A DNA stretch of 64,000 nt from Tianweitania sp. UT-5YL-CI-8 (GCF_030010215.1 NZ_JASCRR010000016.1:1-64000), one strand, 5' to 3'; counted from the stretch's first letter, positions 8,252-16,610 are shown. Notes: generated from the sequence alone by a model not told the origin. Numbers and translations are program-made.

Positions 8252-8992
8252 ATGCGCATCGACGACAAAGTGGTTGTGATAACAGGTGCCGAGTCGGGCA
8301 TTGGGCGGGCCATAGCAGTGGCATGCGCAGCGCAAGGCGCGAGATTGGCCTTGGCGGGTCTCGACCGCTCCGGGCTGCGGGAAACGGCCGATCTGGCGGG
8401 CGGCAACGATTCCTTGATCGTGCCCGTCGACATATGCGATCGGGCTGTCGTGGCCCAACTCTACGACAAAATCAATGCGAAGTTCGGGCAGTTGGACGCC
8501 GTCGTGGCGAATGCCGGCATCACATTGCCGAAAATGTCAGTTCTCGACATGAATGACGGTGACTGGGACAAGATGGTTTCGGTCAATCTGACCGAGACAT
8601 ACAACACCGTCATAGTAGGGGCTCGTCGCCTCGTGGCTCAAGGCAGGGGCGGATCGATCATCGCCACTGGCTCGTCGACGGTCCTCCGCGGCATGGCCGG
8701 GCTGACGCCTTACATTGCCACAAAGGCAGGTGTTCATGGGTTGATGCGGCAGTTGGCGCTGGAACTGGCATCCCACCGGATTCGCGTCAACACTCTGGTG
8801 CCGGGCACCACGGCCACGGCCTTGGCCCGCTCGTTGCCGGGTCACCTGGAGGCGGCAATCACCGCTTTGCCAATGGGAGAACCGGTCGAGCCTGAGGAGC
8901 TTGGGCGTTTTGTAGCGTTTGCGTTGAGCAATGCCATGCCGCATATGACCGGCTCAAATCTCTGCATAGACTCGGGCAGGATCATTGCATAA
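8252..8992 (+). CDS. Short-chain dehydrogenase/reductase (SDR) family oxidoreductase
   Basis: A 246-residue classical SDR. Cofactor motif VVITGAESGIGRA near the N terminus, NAG motif VVANAGITLP, catalytic Ser in IIATGSSTVL, and Tyr-x-x-x-Lys in YIATKAG. The start at the second of two adjacent ATGs (8252) is chosen for the 5-base spacing from GGAGG. It is divergent from the importer/dioxygenase operon and followed after 66 bases by a GntR regulator. Oxidation or reduction of an alcohol or dihydrodiol intermediate is a reasonable inference; substrate unknown. Confidence 0.83.
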   Translation: MRIDDKVVVITGAESGIGRAIAVACAAQGARLALAGLDRSGLRETADLAGGNDSLIVPVDICDRAVVAQLYDKINAKFGQLDAVVANAGITLPKMSVLDMNDGDWDKMVSVNLTETYNTVIVGARRLVAQGRGGSIIATGSSTVLRGMAGLTPYIATKAGVHGLMRQLALELASHRIRVNTLVPGTTATALARSLPGHLEAAITALPMGEPVEPEELGRFVAFALSNAMPHMTGSNLCIDSGRIIA

Positions 8993-9058
8993 TCGCGAGA
9001 TTTTAAATTGATTCTGCGCCATCTTGCGCTCATAACCCGTGGTCGAGAGGACGTTCAA

Positions 9059-9775
9059 ATGCCGGTTGAGACTGTCGAGCGGGTACGAACCCGGACCGCG
9101 GATATCGCAGAGACGTTGCGAACCGCGATCATGAACGCTCGGTTGAAGCCCGGAGAGCGTCTGCGTTTTGAGGAGCTCCGTGAGCAGTTTGACGCCGGCA
9201 TGAGTCCTTTGCGGGAGGCCCTGACCCGCCTCGCCGGCGACGGTCTGGTGACGTTTGAAGAAAACAAGGGGTATCGAGTCGCGTCCGTCTCGCGTGAGGA
9301 CCTCATAGATCTGGTCGAGGTTCGGGCCTCGATCGAAGCCATGGCGATTGCGCGTGCGATCAAGAATGGAACCGACGCCTGGGAGGGGCGTATTCTGGCG
9401 ACGCTGCACGAGTTGGGGAAACGTTCGAAGCTGACCAAGGATGGCGACATCGACTTCCACTGGGAGGAAGTGCACGAACGCTTCCATCTTTCACTTGTCG
9501 CCGATTGCCAGTCGCCGCGCCTGCTGCATTTTCGAAATATGCTGGCCAACCAGGCGACACGCTATCGTCGCCTGTCGGTGCATTACCTCAGCGTTCCGCG
9601 GGACGACCTTGGGGAACACCGTGCGCTCGCCGAAGCGGTGATCGCACGGCGGATCGACGATGCGGATTACCTGATCCGGAAGCACTACATCCAGACGGTC
9701 GAAACGCTTCTGGCAAAGGCGCCGGAACTCTTCGCCGGCGCGGAGGACGAAGGCGCGCAGGTCGCGACGGCCTGA
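9059..9775 (+). CDS. GntR-family transcriptional regulator (FCD domain)
   Basis: A 238-residue FadR-subfamily regulator. The N-terminal winged helix covers about 8-75 (RTAIMNARLKPGERLRFEEL, then SPLREALTRLAGDGLV), and an all-helical FCD ligand domain follows (DLVEVRASIEAMAIARAI, FHLSLVADCQSPRLL, HRALAEAVIARR). Start at ATG 9059 is supported by GAGAGG about 9 bases upstream. It is the likely ligand-responsive repressor of the adjacent SDR gene and the divergent operon. The effector is expected to be a pathway acid but is not known. Confidence 0.82.
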   Translation: MPVETVERVRTRTADIAETLRTAIMNARLKPGERLRFEELREQFDAGMSPLREALTRLAGDGLVTFEENKGYRVASVSREDLIDLVEVRASIEAMAIARAIKNGTDAWEGRILATLHELGKRSKLTKDGDIDFHWEEVHERFHLSLVADCQSPRLLHFRNMLANQATRYRRLSVHYLSVPRDDLGEHRALAEAVIARRIDDADYLIRKHYIQTVETLLAKAPELFAGAEDEGAQVATA

Positions 9776-9903
9776 GCGAATTTGTCAGACGCAGCAGCGA
9801 AGACGCAGCGCGATCGTGCGAATGGCGTTACAATGAAACTTGCCATCCCGCCCGTCCGACTCGACAACGCTCCCGGCAGATTAGTCGTGGATGGAGTTGG
9901 GCG

Positions 9904-10245
9904 ATGGGTAAACGGAGGCTTCTCAAGGTTCAGGATCGACAGAGGTTTTTCGATATACCAACCGATGAGGACGGTCTCATCCGACACTATTCGCTGTCGT
10001 CGGCCGACAGGCTTGAGATTGGACTTCGCAGATGAGAACACAATCCGCTCGGATTTGCCGTTCAGCTCTGCCTGATGCGATATCCAGGCAGGGTGTTGGC
10101 GACCGATGAAACTCCGCCTCGTGCAATGCTAAAGTACGTTGCTGAGCGGATTGGTGCCGACGCTGGAACGTTTGCGCCTATGCACGCCGTGAAGAAACGC
10201 GTCGCGATCACATTGCTCGCTTGGCCCGGCAGATGTATCGTGTGT
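9904..10245 (+). pseudogene. Tn3-family transposase, N-terminal remnant (DUF4158)
   Basis: From the ATG at 9904 the frame reads MGKRRLLKVQDRQRFFDIP and TDEDGLIRHYSLSSAD, the start of Tn3-family TnpA. It meets an in-frame TGA at 10033-10035 and resumes in the same frame with LGFAVQLCLMRYPGRVLATD, where relatives have the same segment uninterrupted. Near 10180 it shifts frame (YARREETRRDHIARLARQ continues in another frame) and it ends at about 10245 where a SyrB-like gene begins on the other strand. It is dead: nonsense codon, frameshift and loss of the catalytic domain. Confidence 0.75.
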
Positions 10246-10248
10246 GGA

Positions 10249-10803
10249 TCAGCGCTCGAAGCGGGCCAGCATCTTCTTCAACTGTGCGTTCTGCAGTCGG
10301 AGCTTGCCCGCCAACTGGGTTCGGAGGACGGCAATCTCCTCATCAAGGTTCACCATACCGTCGGAAACGGAAGGAACTGCTAGGGAGACCTGTGAAACGA
10401 TGACGGCCGCTTCGTCCTTTTCGGCACGCGTCTTTCGCTTGGCAGACGCGACTTCGGCTGCGTTTTCCACCTTAGCACCGGCAATGTCGTCATCAGGTGA
10501 GACTGGATCAGGCGCAGGCGCAAGCGCAAGCTTGCGACTATCACTTGTCACGACGTCCTGAATATTGCTGCGGCTTTCATCGGGCTGTTCAGGCTTTGTC
10601 GAGACCGCATCGGCTCGATCGACGGGCTGCGACTGTTCGGGTACCGGTCGATCGGCAATATGAAGGCTCTCTATGGCAGGAGCATCAGTCGGAGCTGCGA
10701 TCGCTAAACCGCCCGCCGTCACGTCCTTGATAGCACGGTCGTCCTGCTTTTTCTGGAGTCGCGGCGACATAAGTCGGGCAAGGAACTTCCACGGAGACGC
10801 CAT
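10249..10803 (-). CDS. SyrB-like rhizobial protein
   Basis: A 184-residue, strongly hydrophilic protein. It begins MASPWKFLARLMSPRLQKK, has a long acidic, disordered-looking middle, and ends with a short predicted coiled coil (LDEEIAVLRTQLAGKLRLQN). The ending parallels the coiled-coil tail of the SyrB-like protein encoded next to it. Sinorhizobium SyrB represses syrM, a regulator of nodulation and exopolysaccharide genes; whether this paralogue regulates anything is not shown. No classical DNA-binding domain is visible. It lies immediately after the decayed Tn3 transposase. Confidence 0.6.
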   Translation of the reverse strand: MASPWKFLARLMSPRLQKKQDDRAIKDVTAGGLAIAAPTDAPAIESLHIADRPVPEQSQPVDRADAVSTKPEQPDESRSNIQDVVTSDSRKLALAPAPDPVSPDDDIAGAKVENAAEVASAKRKTRAEKDEAAVIVSQVSLAVPSVSDGMVNLDEEIAVLRTQLAGKLRLQNAQLKKMLARFER

Positions 10804-10931
10804 TCATTCAACCTCGCGTTAATCCGCCATACAGACCGCGTGTTGACACTTTGGTGGCGTCAGTGATCGCCACCAGCTAACTCGTCACAGCAAGCATGGA
10901 AATGCGGCCGGCAGTTGGCCCCCGTTGTGTC

Positions 10932-11630
10932 TCAGTCGAGCTTGAGACGCTTGCGCAGATCGGCGTTTTCTGCGCGCAGTTTTTCGGCCAGCAGCTTGCG
11001 CAGCTTCTGGTTTTCTTCTTCCAGCTGCAGGAGATCCGCCATCTCGTCACCCGCCGCAGCGATCGCCACAGGCACGGCAGGTTCAGTCGGCGCGACAGGT
11101 ACCGGCTGCATAGCTTTCGGAGCACGTTTTACAGGGGTGCGCTTTGTGGTGCTCGCGGTCTCAATCGTCTTTGCCTTGCGGCCGCGCTTCTGCTTTTCAG
11201 GCGCCGCGGTTGCAGCGACGTCAGGGTCGGTGGCAAGTTCAACAGTTGCAGCTTCCGGGCCTGCCTTTTTTGCGCGAGGTTTGCGCTGCTTCTTTTCCGT
11301 GATCTGGGGTTCTACAACGGCCAGCGCATCACTAGCAGTCATTGTATCGATTTCGTCAGCCATGGTTGTCTCCTCTGTCACCGCTGTACTTGTGTGCTGC
11401 CCGATCGGCGGTGTCAACAAAAGCTCAGTCGGCGCGGCTGTCGATGGAGCGGTATCGGCGTCCAACTTTGTCACCAGTTGCGTGTCCGCCACAAACGGCA
11501 TCGCTTCCTCCTCGACATCGCGAGCGACGGATTTAAGATCCACGTTGCCCCAGATCGAGGTCAATTTCGGGTGAGACTTCTGGCGGCCGGATTTGTATTC
11601 GACCACGAAACTGCGTTGAGGTTTTTTCAC
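10932..11630 (-). CDS. SyrB-like regulator
   Basis: A 232-residue protein starting MKKPQRSFVVEYKSGRQKS with an N-terminal TSIWGNVDLKSVARDVEEEA segment. A Lys/Arg/Ala/Pro-rich centre with two AT-hook-like basic patches follows (KKQRKPRAKKAG, EKQKRGRKAKTIE), then a C-terminal coiled coil DLLQLEEENQKLRKLLAEKL. This is the composition of rhizobial SyrB-type proteins. The basic patches could bind DNA (inference). It lies in the same orientation upstream of the shorter SyrB-like gene, with 128 bases between them. Confidence 0.68.
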   Translation of the reverse strand: MKKPQRSFVVEYKSGRQKSHPKLTSIWGNVDLKSVARDVEEEAMPFVADTQLVTKLDADTAPSTAAPTELLLTPPIGQHTSTAVTEETTMADEIDTMTASDALAVVEPQITEKKQRKPRAKKAGPEAATVELATDPDVAATAAPEKQKRGRKAKTIETASTTKRTPVKRAPKAMQPVPVAPTEPAVPVAIAAAGDEMADLLQLEEENQKLRKLLAEKLRAENADLRKRLKLD

Positions 11631-11897
11631 GGGGGAGAGGCCCTGGTATCTAGTGGCTGTTCTGCGAAGCGCCTACTATAGCAATGTGCTGTGCACATAG
11701 CGGTTGCCAAGCTTTTGGTCCAGAGGTTGCTCGAAATCGATTCGTCGGTGTTCGCGGGTGCACGAGCCAACCGTAACCCATTTCATTCCAGCCGAGACTG
11801 AAGTTGTAGCGAATGTACTAAACTGGTTTGGTCTTGAAAGGAATCAGACCGGCGACGGCGGTTAATACTTACGGAAATCCGTCGAGCTTGGGGCCAG

Positions 11898-12501
11898 ATG
11901 ATTCCACGCGCGCGCGTGTCCCGCAATCAATTGATCATATGGACCGTGGCCATGGTCCTGGTTCAGGCTGTTGGCCGTCAAGAATTCGACTTGGTGCGCC
12001 TTCCTCTCAGCCTGCTAAGCCTTGGACATTTCGGCTGGATTCAGAGGATAGATTTTGTGGTGAGCGGCGTTCTGGCTTTGACATGCGCGCCCGATGCGGC
12101 GGCTCCCGGGTGCCGGTTCTGATTGCCGTCTATGGAGTGGGGCTTGTCGCCGCCGGCATCTTTCCGCCAGATGCCGCGCTGGGTTTTCCGCCTGGAACCG
12201 CGCAAGGCGTGCCGGCAACCCAAAGCCTGCGTTCGCAGTTGCACGGGTATGCCTTCGACATTGCCTTTCTCTCGCTCATTGCGGCGTGTTTCGCATTTGC
12301 CCGCAGGTTTGCCGCGCTACGGATTTGGGCTGGATGGCCTATTGCCTCGCGACCGGGCTAGCCGCTCCGACGTTCATTGTGCTGGGATTTGCCAATACCT
12401 CCATTATGGGCATGCTTTTCTTTGTCGCGGGCGCCGTTGCGATGGGTTGGCTGGCGATAATCTCGGCAAAGCCGCGATTCCAGATCGTAAGACGATCATG
12501 A
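11898..12501 (+). pseudogene. DUF998-family membrane protein broken by two frameshifts
   Basis: Three overlapping frames together spell one multi-pass protein. The first reads LVRLPLSLLSLGHFGWIQRI (to about 12100). The second reads VLIAVYGVGLVAAGIFPPDA and ALGFPPGTAQGVPATQSLRS (about 12110-12310). The third reads LGWMAYCLATGLAAPTFIVL and ends at 12501. Intact DUF998 proteins have these blocks in one frame, including the signature Ala-Leu-Gly-Phe-Pro-Pro-Gly-Thr. Frameshifts lie near 12085-12110 and 12305-12330. No single frame gives a sensible product, so it is probably inactive. Confidence 0.7.
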
Positions 12502-12636
12502 TACAAGACTGCTGAGTGGTTAAGCAGGTCGCTCGTCTGCTGCGGGGATATCGTGCGCGCCCGACCGATCAGCCCTGCTACCACGATGCACGCCGATCCT
12601 AAGCGGTCTCCACAAAAAACGGTATGAGGCGAACTG

Positions 12637-13800
12637 TTATCCCACCCCATCCGGCGCGGCGGTGCGCGCGGTCGGCATCGTGAATGTAAAAACCGTACCG
12701 CTTTGGTCCGACGTTACCGACAGCTCACCGTCATGCGCCCGGGCAATTTCCGATGCGATATAAAGTCCAAGCCCCAGCCCTTCCGCACTCGACCGTGCCT
12801 CCCCTCGGTAGAACGGCAAAAATAGTCGTTCCATGATTTCGGGACGAATTGGATCGCCCTCATTGGCGACTGACAGCGTGAAGCGGCCTTCCTCGGTGAC
12901 TGCAACGACGCGGATAGGTCTGTTCTTGGCGCCATGGTGAAGTGCGTTGCCCAGCAGGTTCGAAAGCAGTTGGCCTATTCGGCCCTGATCGCAGTCCACC
13001 GGCTCTGTCGCATTCAGGTTTACGGCAAACTCGCTTTCAGGGTGAGCAATCCGAAGCTCTTCGATCACCTGTGCCATTACAGGGGTGATCGAGCACTCCT
13101 CTTTCTTTAAAGGTATGCCGCCCCCAAGGCGGCTTCGCGTCAGATCGAGCACGTTGTTAATTAGCTCCTGCATCCGGCTACCGCTGCGCCGCATGTGCGC
13201 GAGCAGATCAGGCGCCCGATCATCAAAGCCGCGGCGCTGAAGAAGGTTTATCCCCGCATCGATGGCGGCGAGAGGATTGCGCAGATCGTGGCCCAGGATT
13301 GCGACGAACTGCTCGCGCAGTTCGGAGGCGGTGCGCTCCGCGGCCAGCCCCCGCTCCGCTTCGCGCTTTGCCTCCACCAGCTCGCGTTCATAGCGTCGGC
13401 GCTCTGCGGCCTGGAAGATCGTCACGCGCGTGAACAGCAGGTCGCCATACGCATCCCGCCGTTCGGCGGCACTGACCAGAACCGGCAGGGTCGCCCCATC
13501 GATCGTGACGAGGTCAAGCGCCACCTCATTGAAGAAGCCCTGCATGCGAAGCAGAGGGGCAAAATGCGTTTCGTAGAAGATGGCGCCTGACGTGTTGACC
13601 AACTCGCGCAGCCGTTTGCCCAGCAAAGCTTCCTGCGAAAAGCCGGTCCACTGCGAAAGCGTAAGATTCGATTTTACGATGCGGCCGTCCGGTCCCAGCG
13701 ACGCGTATCCGCAGGGCGCGTTCTCATAAAGGTCCTCAAGATCTTCGGCCACTTTTCCCTCAGTAAGGACCTTATCAGACAAAGCGGCGTATCGCTGCAA
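12637..13800 (-). CDS. PAS-domain sensor histidine kinase
   Basis: A 387-residue soluble histidine kinase with no membrane segment. A PAS domain spans about 22-130 (YENAPCGYASLGPDGRIVKS), then a short coiled linker, a HisKA domain with phospho-acceptor His171 in LGHDLRNPLAAI, and an HATPase domain with N-box LLSNLLGNALHHG and G-box GLGLGLYIASEIA. Its start overlaps the end of the RsbQ-like hydrolase gene by 26 bases, implying coupled expression. In Bacillus, RsbQ works with the PAS domain of RsbP; a similar hydrolase-to-PAS signal here is inference. Confidence 0.83.
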   Translation of the reverse strand: MQRYAALSDKVLTEGKVAEDLEDLYENAPCGYASLGPDGRIVKSNLTLSQWTGFSQEALLGKRLRELVNTSGAIFYETHFAPLLRMQGFFNEVALDLVTIDGATLPVLVSAAERRDAYGDLLFTRVTIFQAAERRRYERELVEAKREAERGLAAERTASELREQFVAILGHDLRNPLAAIDAGINLLQRRGFDDRAPDLLAHMRRSGSRMQELINNVLDLTRSRLGGGIPLKKEECSITPVMAQVIEELRIAHPESEFAVNLNATEPVDCDQGRIGQLLSNLLGNALHHGAKNRPIRVVAVTEEGRFTLSVANEGDPIRPEIMERLFLPFYRGEARSSAEGLGLGLYIASEIARAHDGELSVTSDQSGTVFTFTMPTARTAAPDGVG

Positions 13801-14563
13801 TAACCTCCGCCGGCGCGCTCAGGTTCGGACAATGTCCGGTGGCATCCAGAATTACCGTTTGGCTGTCAGGAATGTGTTTCTGGACGTAGGCGCCGACCGC
13901 CTCGGATGCGATGATGTCTTCCTTGCACTGAAGGATCAGGACACGCGCGTTGACCTTGCCCAGATCGTGGCGATTGTCCGACATGAAGGTCACGCGCGCA
14001 AACTGTTTGGCGATCTCCGGATCGGTGCGGCAGAAGCTGTTGGTGAGTTCCTCGCCCAGTTCGGGCTGGTTCGGATTGCCCATGATGACGGGCGCCATGG
14101 CGGCGGACCACCCCAGATGATTGTCGTCAAGCGAGGCCAGCAGCTCCTCGATCTGTGCCACGGTAAAACCGCCCTTGTAGTCGCCATCATCGATGTAGCG
14201 CGGCGATGGCCCGATGAGAACGAGGCTTTCGAACATTTCCGGCGCCTCAATCGCCGCAAGCACTCCGATCATCGCGCTCACCGAATGGCCGACGAACACC
14301 GCGCCGCGGAGCCCCAACTTTTCGCCGATCGCAACGACGTCGTCCGCGTAACCTTGCAGCGCTCCATATTTTGCGGGGTCGTAGGCGCTGAGATCCGATT
14401 TGCCGGCACCGACATGGTCGAACAACACTGTTCTGAAGTCTTCCCGAAACTCCGGCTCAACGAAGCGCCACATATTTTGGTCGCAGCCGAACCCGTGCGC
14501 GAATATCATTGTTCGGAGCCCGGAACCGGCGATGGTGACGTTGTTTCGTGCGATGATCGACAA
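13775..14563 (-). CDS. RsbQ-like alpha/beta hydrolase
   Basis: A 262-residue alpha/beta hydrolase that follows Bacillus RsbQ closely in pattern: the FAHGFGCDQNMW oxyanion region, LFDHVGAGKSDLSAYD, nucleophile Ser94 in VFVGHSVSAMIG, GWSAAMAPVIMGNPNQPE, Asp216 in LQCKEDIIA, and His244 in ATGHCPNLS. RsbQ belongs to the family that includes plant KAI2/D14 receptors and generates or senses a small hydrophobic signal for a PAS protein. Here the next gene is a PAS histidine kinase overlapping by 26 bases, which strengthens a signalling rather than a catabolic role. Confidence 0.82.
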   Translation of the reverse strand: MSIIARNNVTIAGSGLRTMIFAHGFGCDQNMWRFVEPEFREDFRTVLFDHVGAGKSDLSAYDPAKYGALQGYADDVVAIGEKLGLRGAVFVGHSVSAMIGVLAAIEAPEMFESLVLIGPSPRYIDDGDYKGGFTVAQIEELLASLDDNHLGWSAAMAPVIMGNPNQPELGEELTNSFCRTDPEIAKQFARVTFMSDNRHDLGKVNARVLILQCKEDIIASEAVGAYVQKHIPDSQTVILDATGHCPNLSAPAEVIAAIRRFV

Positions 14564-14729
14564 AGGGTCTCTCCTGCAACGGCAGTCATCCGCCGTTCAG
14601 CTGAACTACTCTTTGTGGGCTCTATAGGGAAGCCTGTGATTCCAACGGAACATCCCTGCAGCCCGGCTTAGGTCGGCGCTCCCGGGTCGCGTGCGATCGT
14701 CGACTGGGTGAAGCTGGCACCGGAGACGC

Positions 14730-15089
14730 ATGGATTGCATCACTGTGCTCTTGGTAGAAGATGAGATCCTTATCCGGATGGACGTCGCTGGCAAGTTACG
14801 CAATGAAGGCTTCGAGGTGCTTGAAGCTGGTAACGCGAATGAGGCAATCCGCATTCTTGAGCACGATGACGCCGTCCGGGTGCTGTCTGACATCGACATG
14901 CCAGGCAGTATGGATGGCCTGAAACTGTCTGCCGCGATCCGCGACCGTTGGCCGCCCATCAAGATCGTCGTGACCTCGGGCCATCGGATGGTCGAGATCA
15001 CCGACCTTCCCGACGGCAGTGTCTTTTTTCCCAAGCCATACAGCCACACGCGGGTCGCTACCACGATGCGTGAGTTGCTGTGCAACTGA
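14730..15089 (+). CDS. Single-domain response regulator (CheY-like receiver)
   Basis: A 119-residue receiver domain alone, with no output domain. Acidic pocket Glu10/Asp11 (LLVEDEILI), phosphorylation site Asp54 (LSDIDMPGSMDG), Thr82 (VVTSGH) and Lys102 (FFPKPYSH). It is transcribed divergently from the RsbQ-like/histidine-kinase pair with 166 bases between, so it is the likely partner of that kinase. Lacking a DNA-binding domain, it probably acts by protein contact. An IS630-family element begins 41 bases after its stop. Confidence 0.8.
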   Translation: MDCITVLLVEDEILIRMDVAGKLRNEGFEVLEAGNANEAIRILEHDDAVRVLSDIDMPGSMDGLKLSAAIRDRWPPIKIVVTSGHRMVEITDLPDGSVFFPKPYSHTRVATTMRELLCN

Positions 15090-15127
15090 GCTGCTGAGCA
15101 CTGAGTTGCAGGGCGTTCAGACCTAGC

Positions 15128-15155
15128 TAGAGTCTGATGACCTCATGTTGAAGCG
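15128..15155 (+). repeat. Left terminal inverted repeat of the IS630-family element
   Basis: TAGAGTCTGATGA at 15128-15140 and the following bases to 15155 match the reverse complement of 16155-16182 at about 19 of 28 positions. The first two bases, TA, are the expected IS630-type target duplication. Confidence 0.65.
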
Positions 15156-15751
15156 TACCCGGCGTTGACGAGATAGTTCCGGCATTCTTCGGGCGGGAAG
15201 CGTTTGAGGAGATTGCCTGCAGCTCTCCATGTTGCCTCGACGGTCCGCGCGGCAGCGGCCCGCATGAGATGTTTGAGCTTGGCAAAGACCTGTTCAATGG
15301 GGTTGAGATCGGGACTGTAAGGCGGCAGGAAGAAGAGCTTGGGCCCGGCGCTGCGGATCGTCTCTCGAACCAACTGCCCCTTGTGGGAGGCGAGGTTGTC
15401 CATGATGACGATGTCGCCCCGCCCGAGCGTGGGAACGAGTACCTGCTCGACATAGGCTGCGAAGCTCCGCCCATTAATCGGACCGTCGAATACGCACGGT
15501 GCATCGACGCGGTCGCAGCGCAGCGCGGCAATCAGGGTGAGCGTCTTCCAGTGGCCATGGGGAACCTGCGCCTGCAATCTTTGGCCCCGTGGCGACCAGC
15601 CGCGGATAGGAGCCATGTTGGTCTTGGTCCAGGTCTCGTCGATGAAGACCAGTCGCCGCGGATCGAGGCGGCCCTGGTATTTCTTCCACCGGGCCCGCCG
15701 ACGAGCGATATCAGGACGGCGTTGCTCGCTTGGCAGAACGCTTTTTTTTGA
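15143..15751 (-). CDS. IS630-family transposase, second frame (DDE domain)
   Basis: This frame continues the transposase after the A8 run: [19 protein letters not shown], then [12 protein letters not shown] (second-frame Asp), [12 protein letters not shown] (Asp) and [20 protein letters not shown] (Glu), which make up the DDE triad of IS630 transposases. It has no start codon of its own at the junction; the first Met is at 15616, inside the domain. A product therefore needs fusion with the first frame through loss of one A in the run, or the gene is a frameshift mutant. Confidence 0.72.
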   Translation of the reverse strand, partial: SKKSVLPSEQRRPDIARRRARWKKYQGRLDPRRLVFIDETWTKTNMAPIRGWSPRGQRLQAQVPHGHWKTLTLIAALRCDRVDAPCVFDGPINGRSFAAYVEQVLVPTLGRGDIVIMDNLASHKGQLVRETIRSAGPKLFFLPPYSPDLNPIEQVFAKLKHLMRAAAARTVEATWRAAGNLLKRFPPEECRNYLVNAGYAST

Positions 15752-16088
15752 AGCTCAGCCCTTCGGCGTGGACGAAGTTCCAGACCGTCCGGTAGTCGAC
15801 CTTTGTCCCGCGCAGTGCGAGATCGGCCTGAAGACCGCGCAACGTGACGTGTTTGCCGCTGCCTATCTGCTCGAGCATAAAGGCGCGATGGGGTGCAAGC
15901 AGCGACGGACGAGGCCGACCCGCAGCCCGGCCGGCAGCCACGCTACCCGTCACACGATAGCGCTGAGACCACTTCACCACACTGGAAACACTTACCTGGA
16001 GCACAGCGGCCACGGACCGCACGCTCTCGCCGGCCAAAACACGCGACACGGCGCGCTCACGAAGATCGAAGGAAAGTGGCTTTGGCAT
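15711..16088 (-). CDS. IS630-family transposase, first frame (helix-turn-helix part)
   Basis: A 125-residue frame beginning [20 protein letters not shown] and containing a helix-turn-helix ([20 protein letters not shown]) and [20 protein letters not shown], the DNA-binding half of IS630 transposases. A start 48 bases upstream is also open, but 16088 matches the usual family start. The frame runs through FKKKRSAKR at the A8 tract and stops at 15711. With seven A residues it would read [10 protein letters not shown] and join the DDE frame. Confidence 0.72.
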   Translation of the reverse strand: MPKPLSFDLRERAVSRVLAGESVRSVAAVLQVSVSSVVKWSQRYRVTGSVAAGRAAGRPRPSLLAPHRAFMLEQIGSGKHVTLRGLQADLALRGTKVDYRTVWNFVHAEGLSFKKKRSAKRATPS

Positions 16089-16154
16089 CAGACGCGGGCC
16101 TCCATCCCAGCCAGCATCTTGAATCACAATTCGCAACCTGCGGGAATCCCTTTT

Positions 16155-16182
16155 CGATTCAACGCAAACTCATCTCGCTCTA
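16155..16182 (-). repeat. Right terminal inverted repeat of the IS630-family element
   Basis: Read on the minus strand, TAGAGCGAGATGAGTTTGCG and the following bases pair with the left end at 15128-15155 (about 19 of 28 identical). The TA at 16181-16182 is the outer target duplication. Confidence 0.65.
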
Positions 16183-16400
16183 ATGTATCTACTCGCTGCC
16201 CGCTCCTCCTTGTCGGGAGATACGCCGGGCTTACCCGGCTGTGGCCGCAGCAACACCTCGGCACGCTTATGGAAAGGTCAGATGAGGCGACCGCGACGCT
16301 CGCAGACCGACTACGACGCGGCTCAATGAACTTCTTCACCTGGGTTTCGCAACTCGCTGGCTTCAAAAGCGGCCGAGGAAAAGCGCTGGCGTCAAGTCCT

Positions 16401-16610
16401 TCAGCCATCTTTTTCAGAGCGCGGCGGTGTAGCGGTAGGTGGTGCGTTCGGGCCTCCCTCGCCACCGCGATAAACGTCGCGCACCGCGTCGGCTTGGTCC
16501 TGCTTCTCAACTGGCGGAAGTCGCCGCCGGGTCATAAGCGCGTAGCCAATCGCAACAATCAGTACGATTGGCCCTCCAATCGTTGCCAGTGACCAGAGAA
16601 ATCCTTCCAT
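16401..16610 (-). CDS. Small single-pass membrane protein
   Basis: A 69-residue protein, MEGFLWSLATIGGPIVLIVA followed by IGYALMTRRR, with one hydrophobic helix at about 5-27 and a hydrophilic Pro/Gly-rich tail. Small proteins with this Trp-Ser-Leu-Ala-Thr-Ile-Gly-Gly-Pro start are common in rhizobia, but I know no function. The basic residues after the helix predict the C terminus in the cytoplasm. No operon partner is evident. Confidence 0.6.
   Translation of the reverse strand: MEGFLWSLATIGGPIVLIVAIGYALMTRRRLPPVEKQDQADAVRDVYRGGEGGPNAPPTATPPRSEKDG

Larger units (their letters stand above)
15130..16180 (-). mobile_element. Complete IS630-family insertion sequence, about 1.05 kb
   Basis: A full element is flanked by TA dinucleotides at 15128-15129 and 16181-16182, the duplication typical of the IS630/Tc1-mariner group. 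Imperfect terminal inverted repeats extend about 26 bases inwards. The transposase is split into two frames at a run of eight A residues on the minus strand (15749-15742). It lies between the receiver gene and a small membrane-protein gene and seems not to have broken a recognisable gene. Confidence 0.75.
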
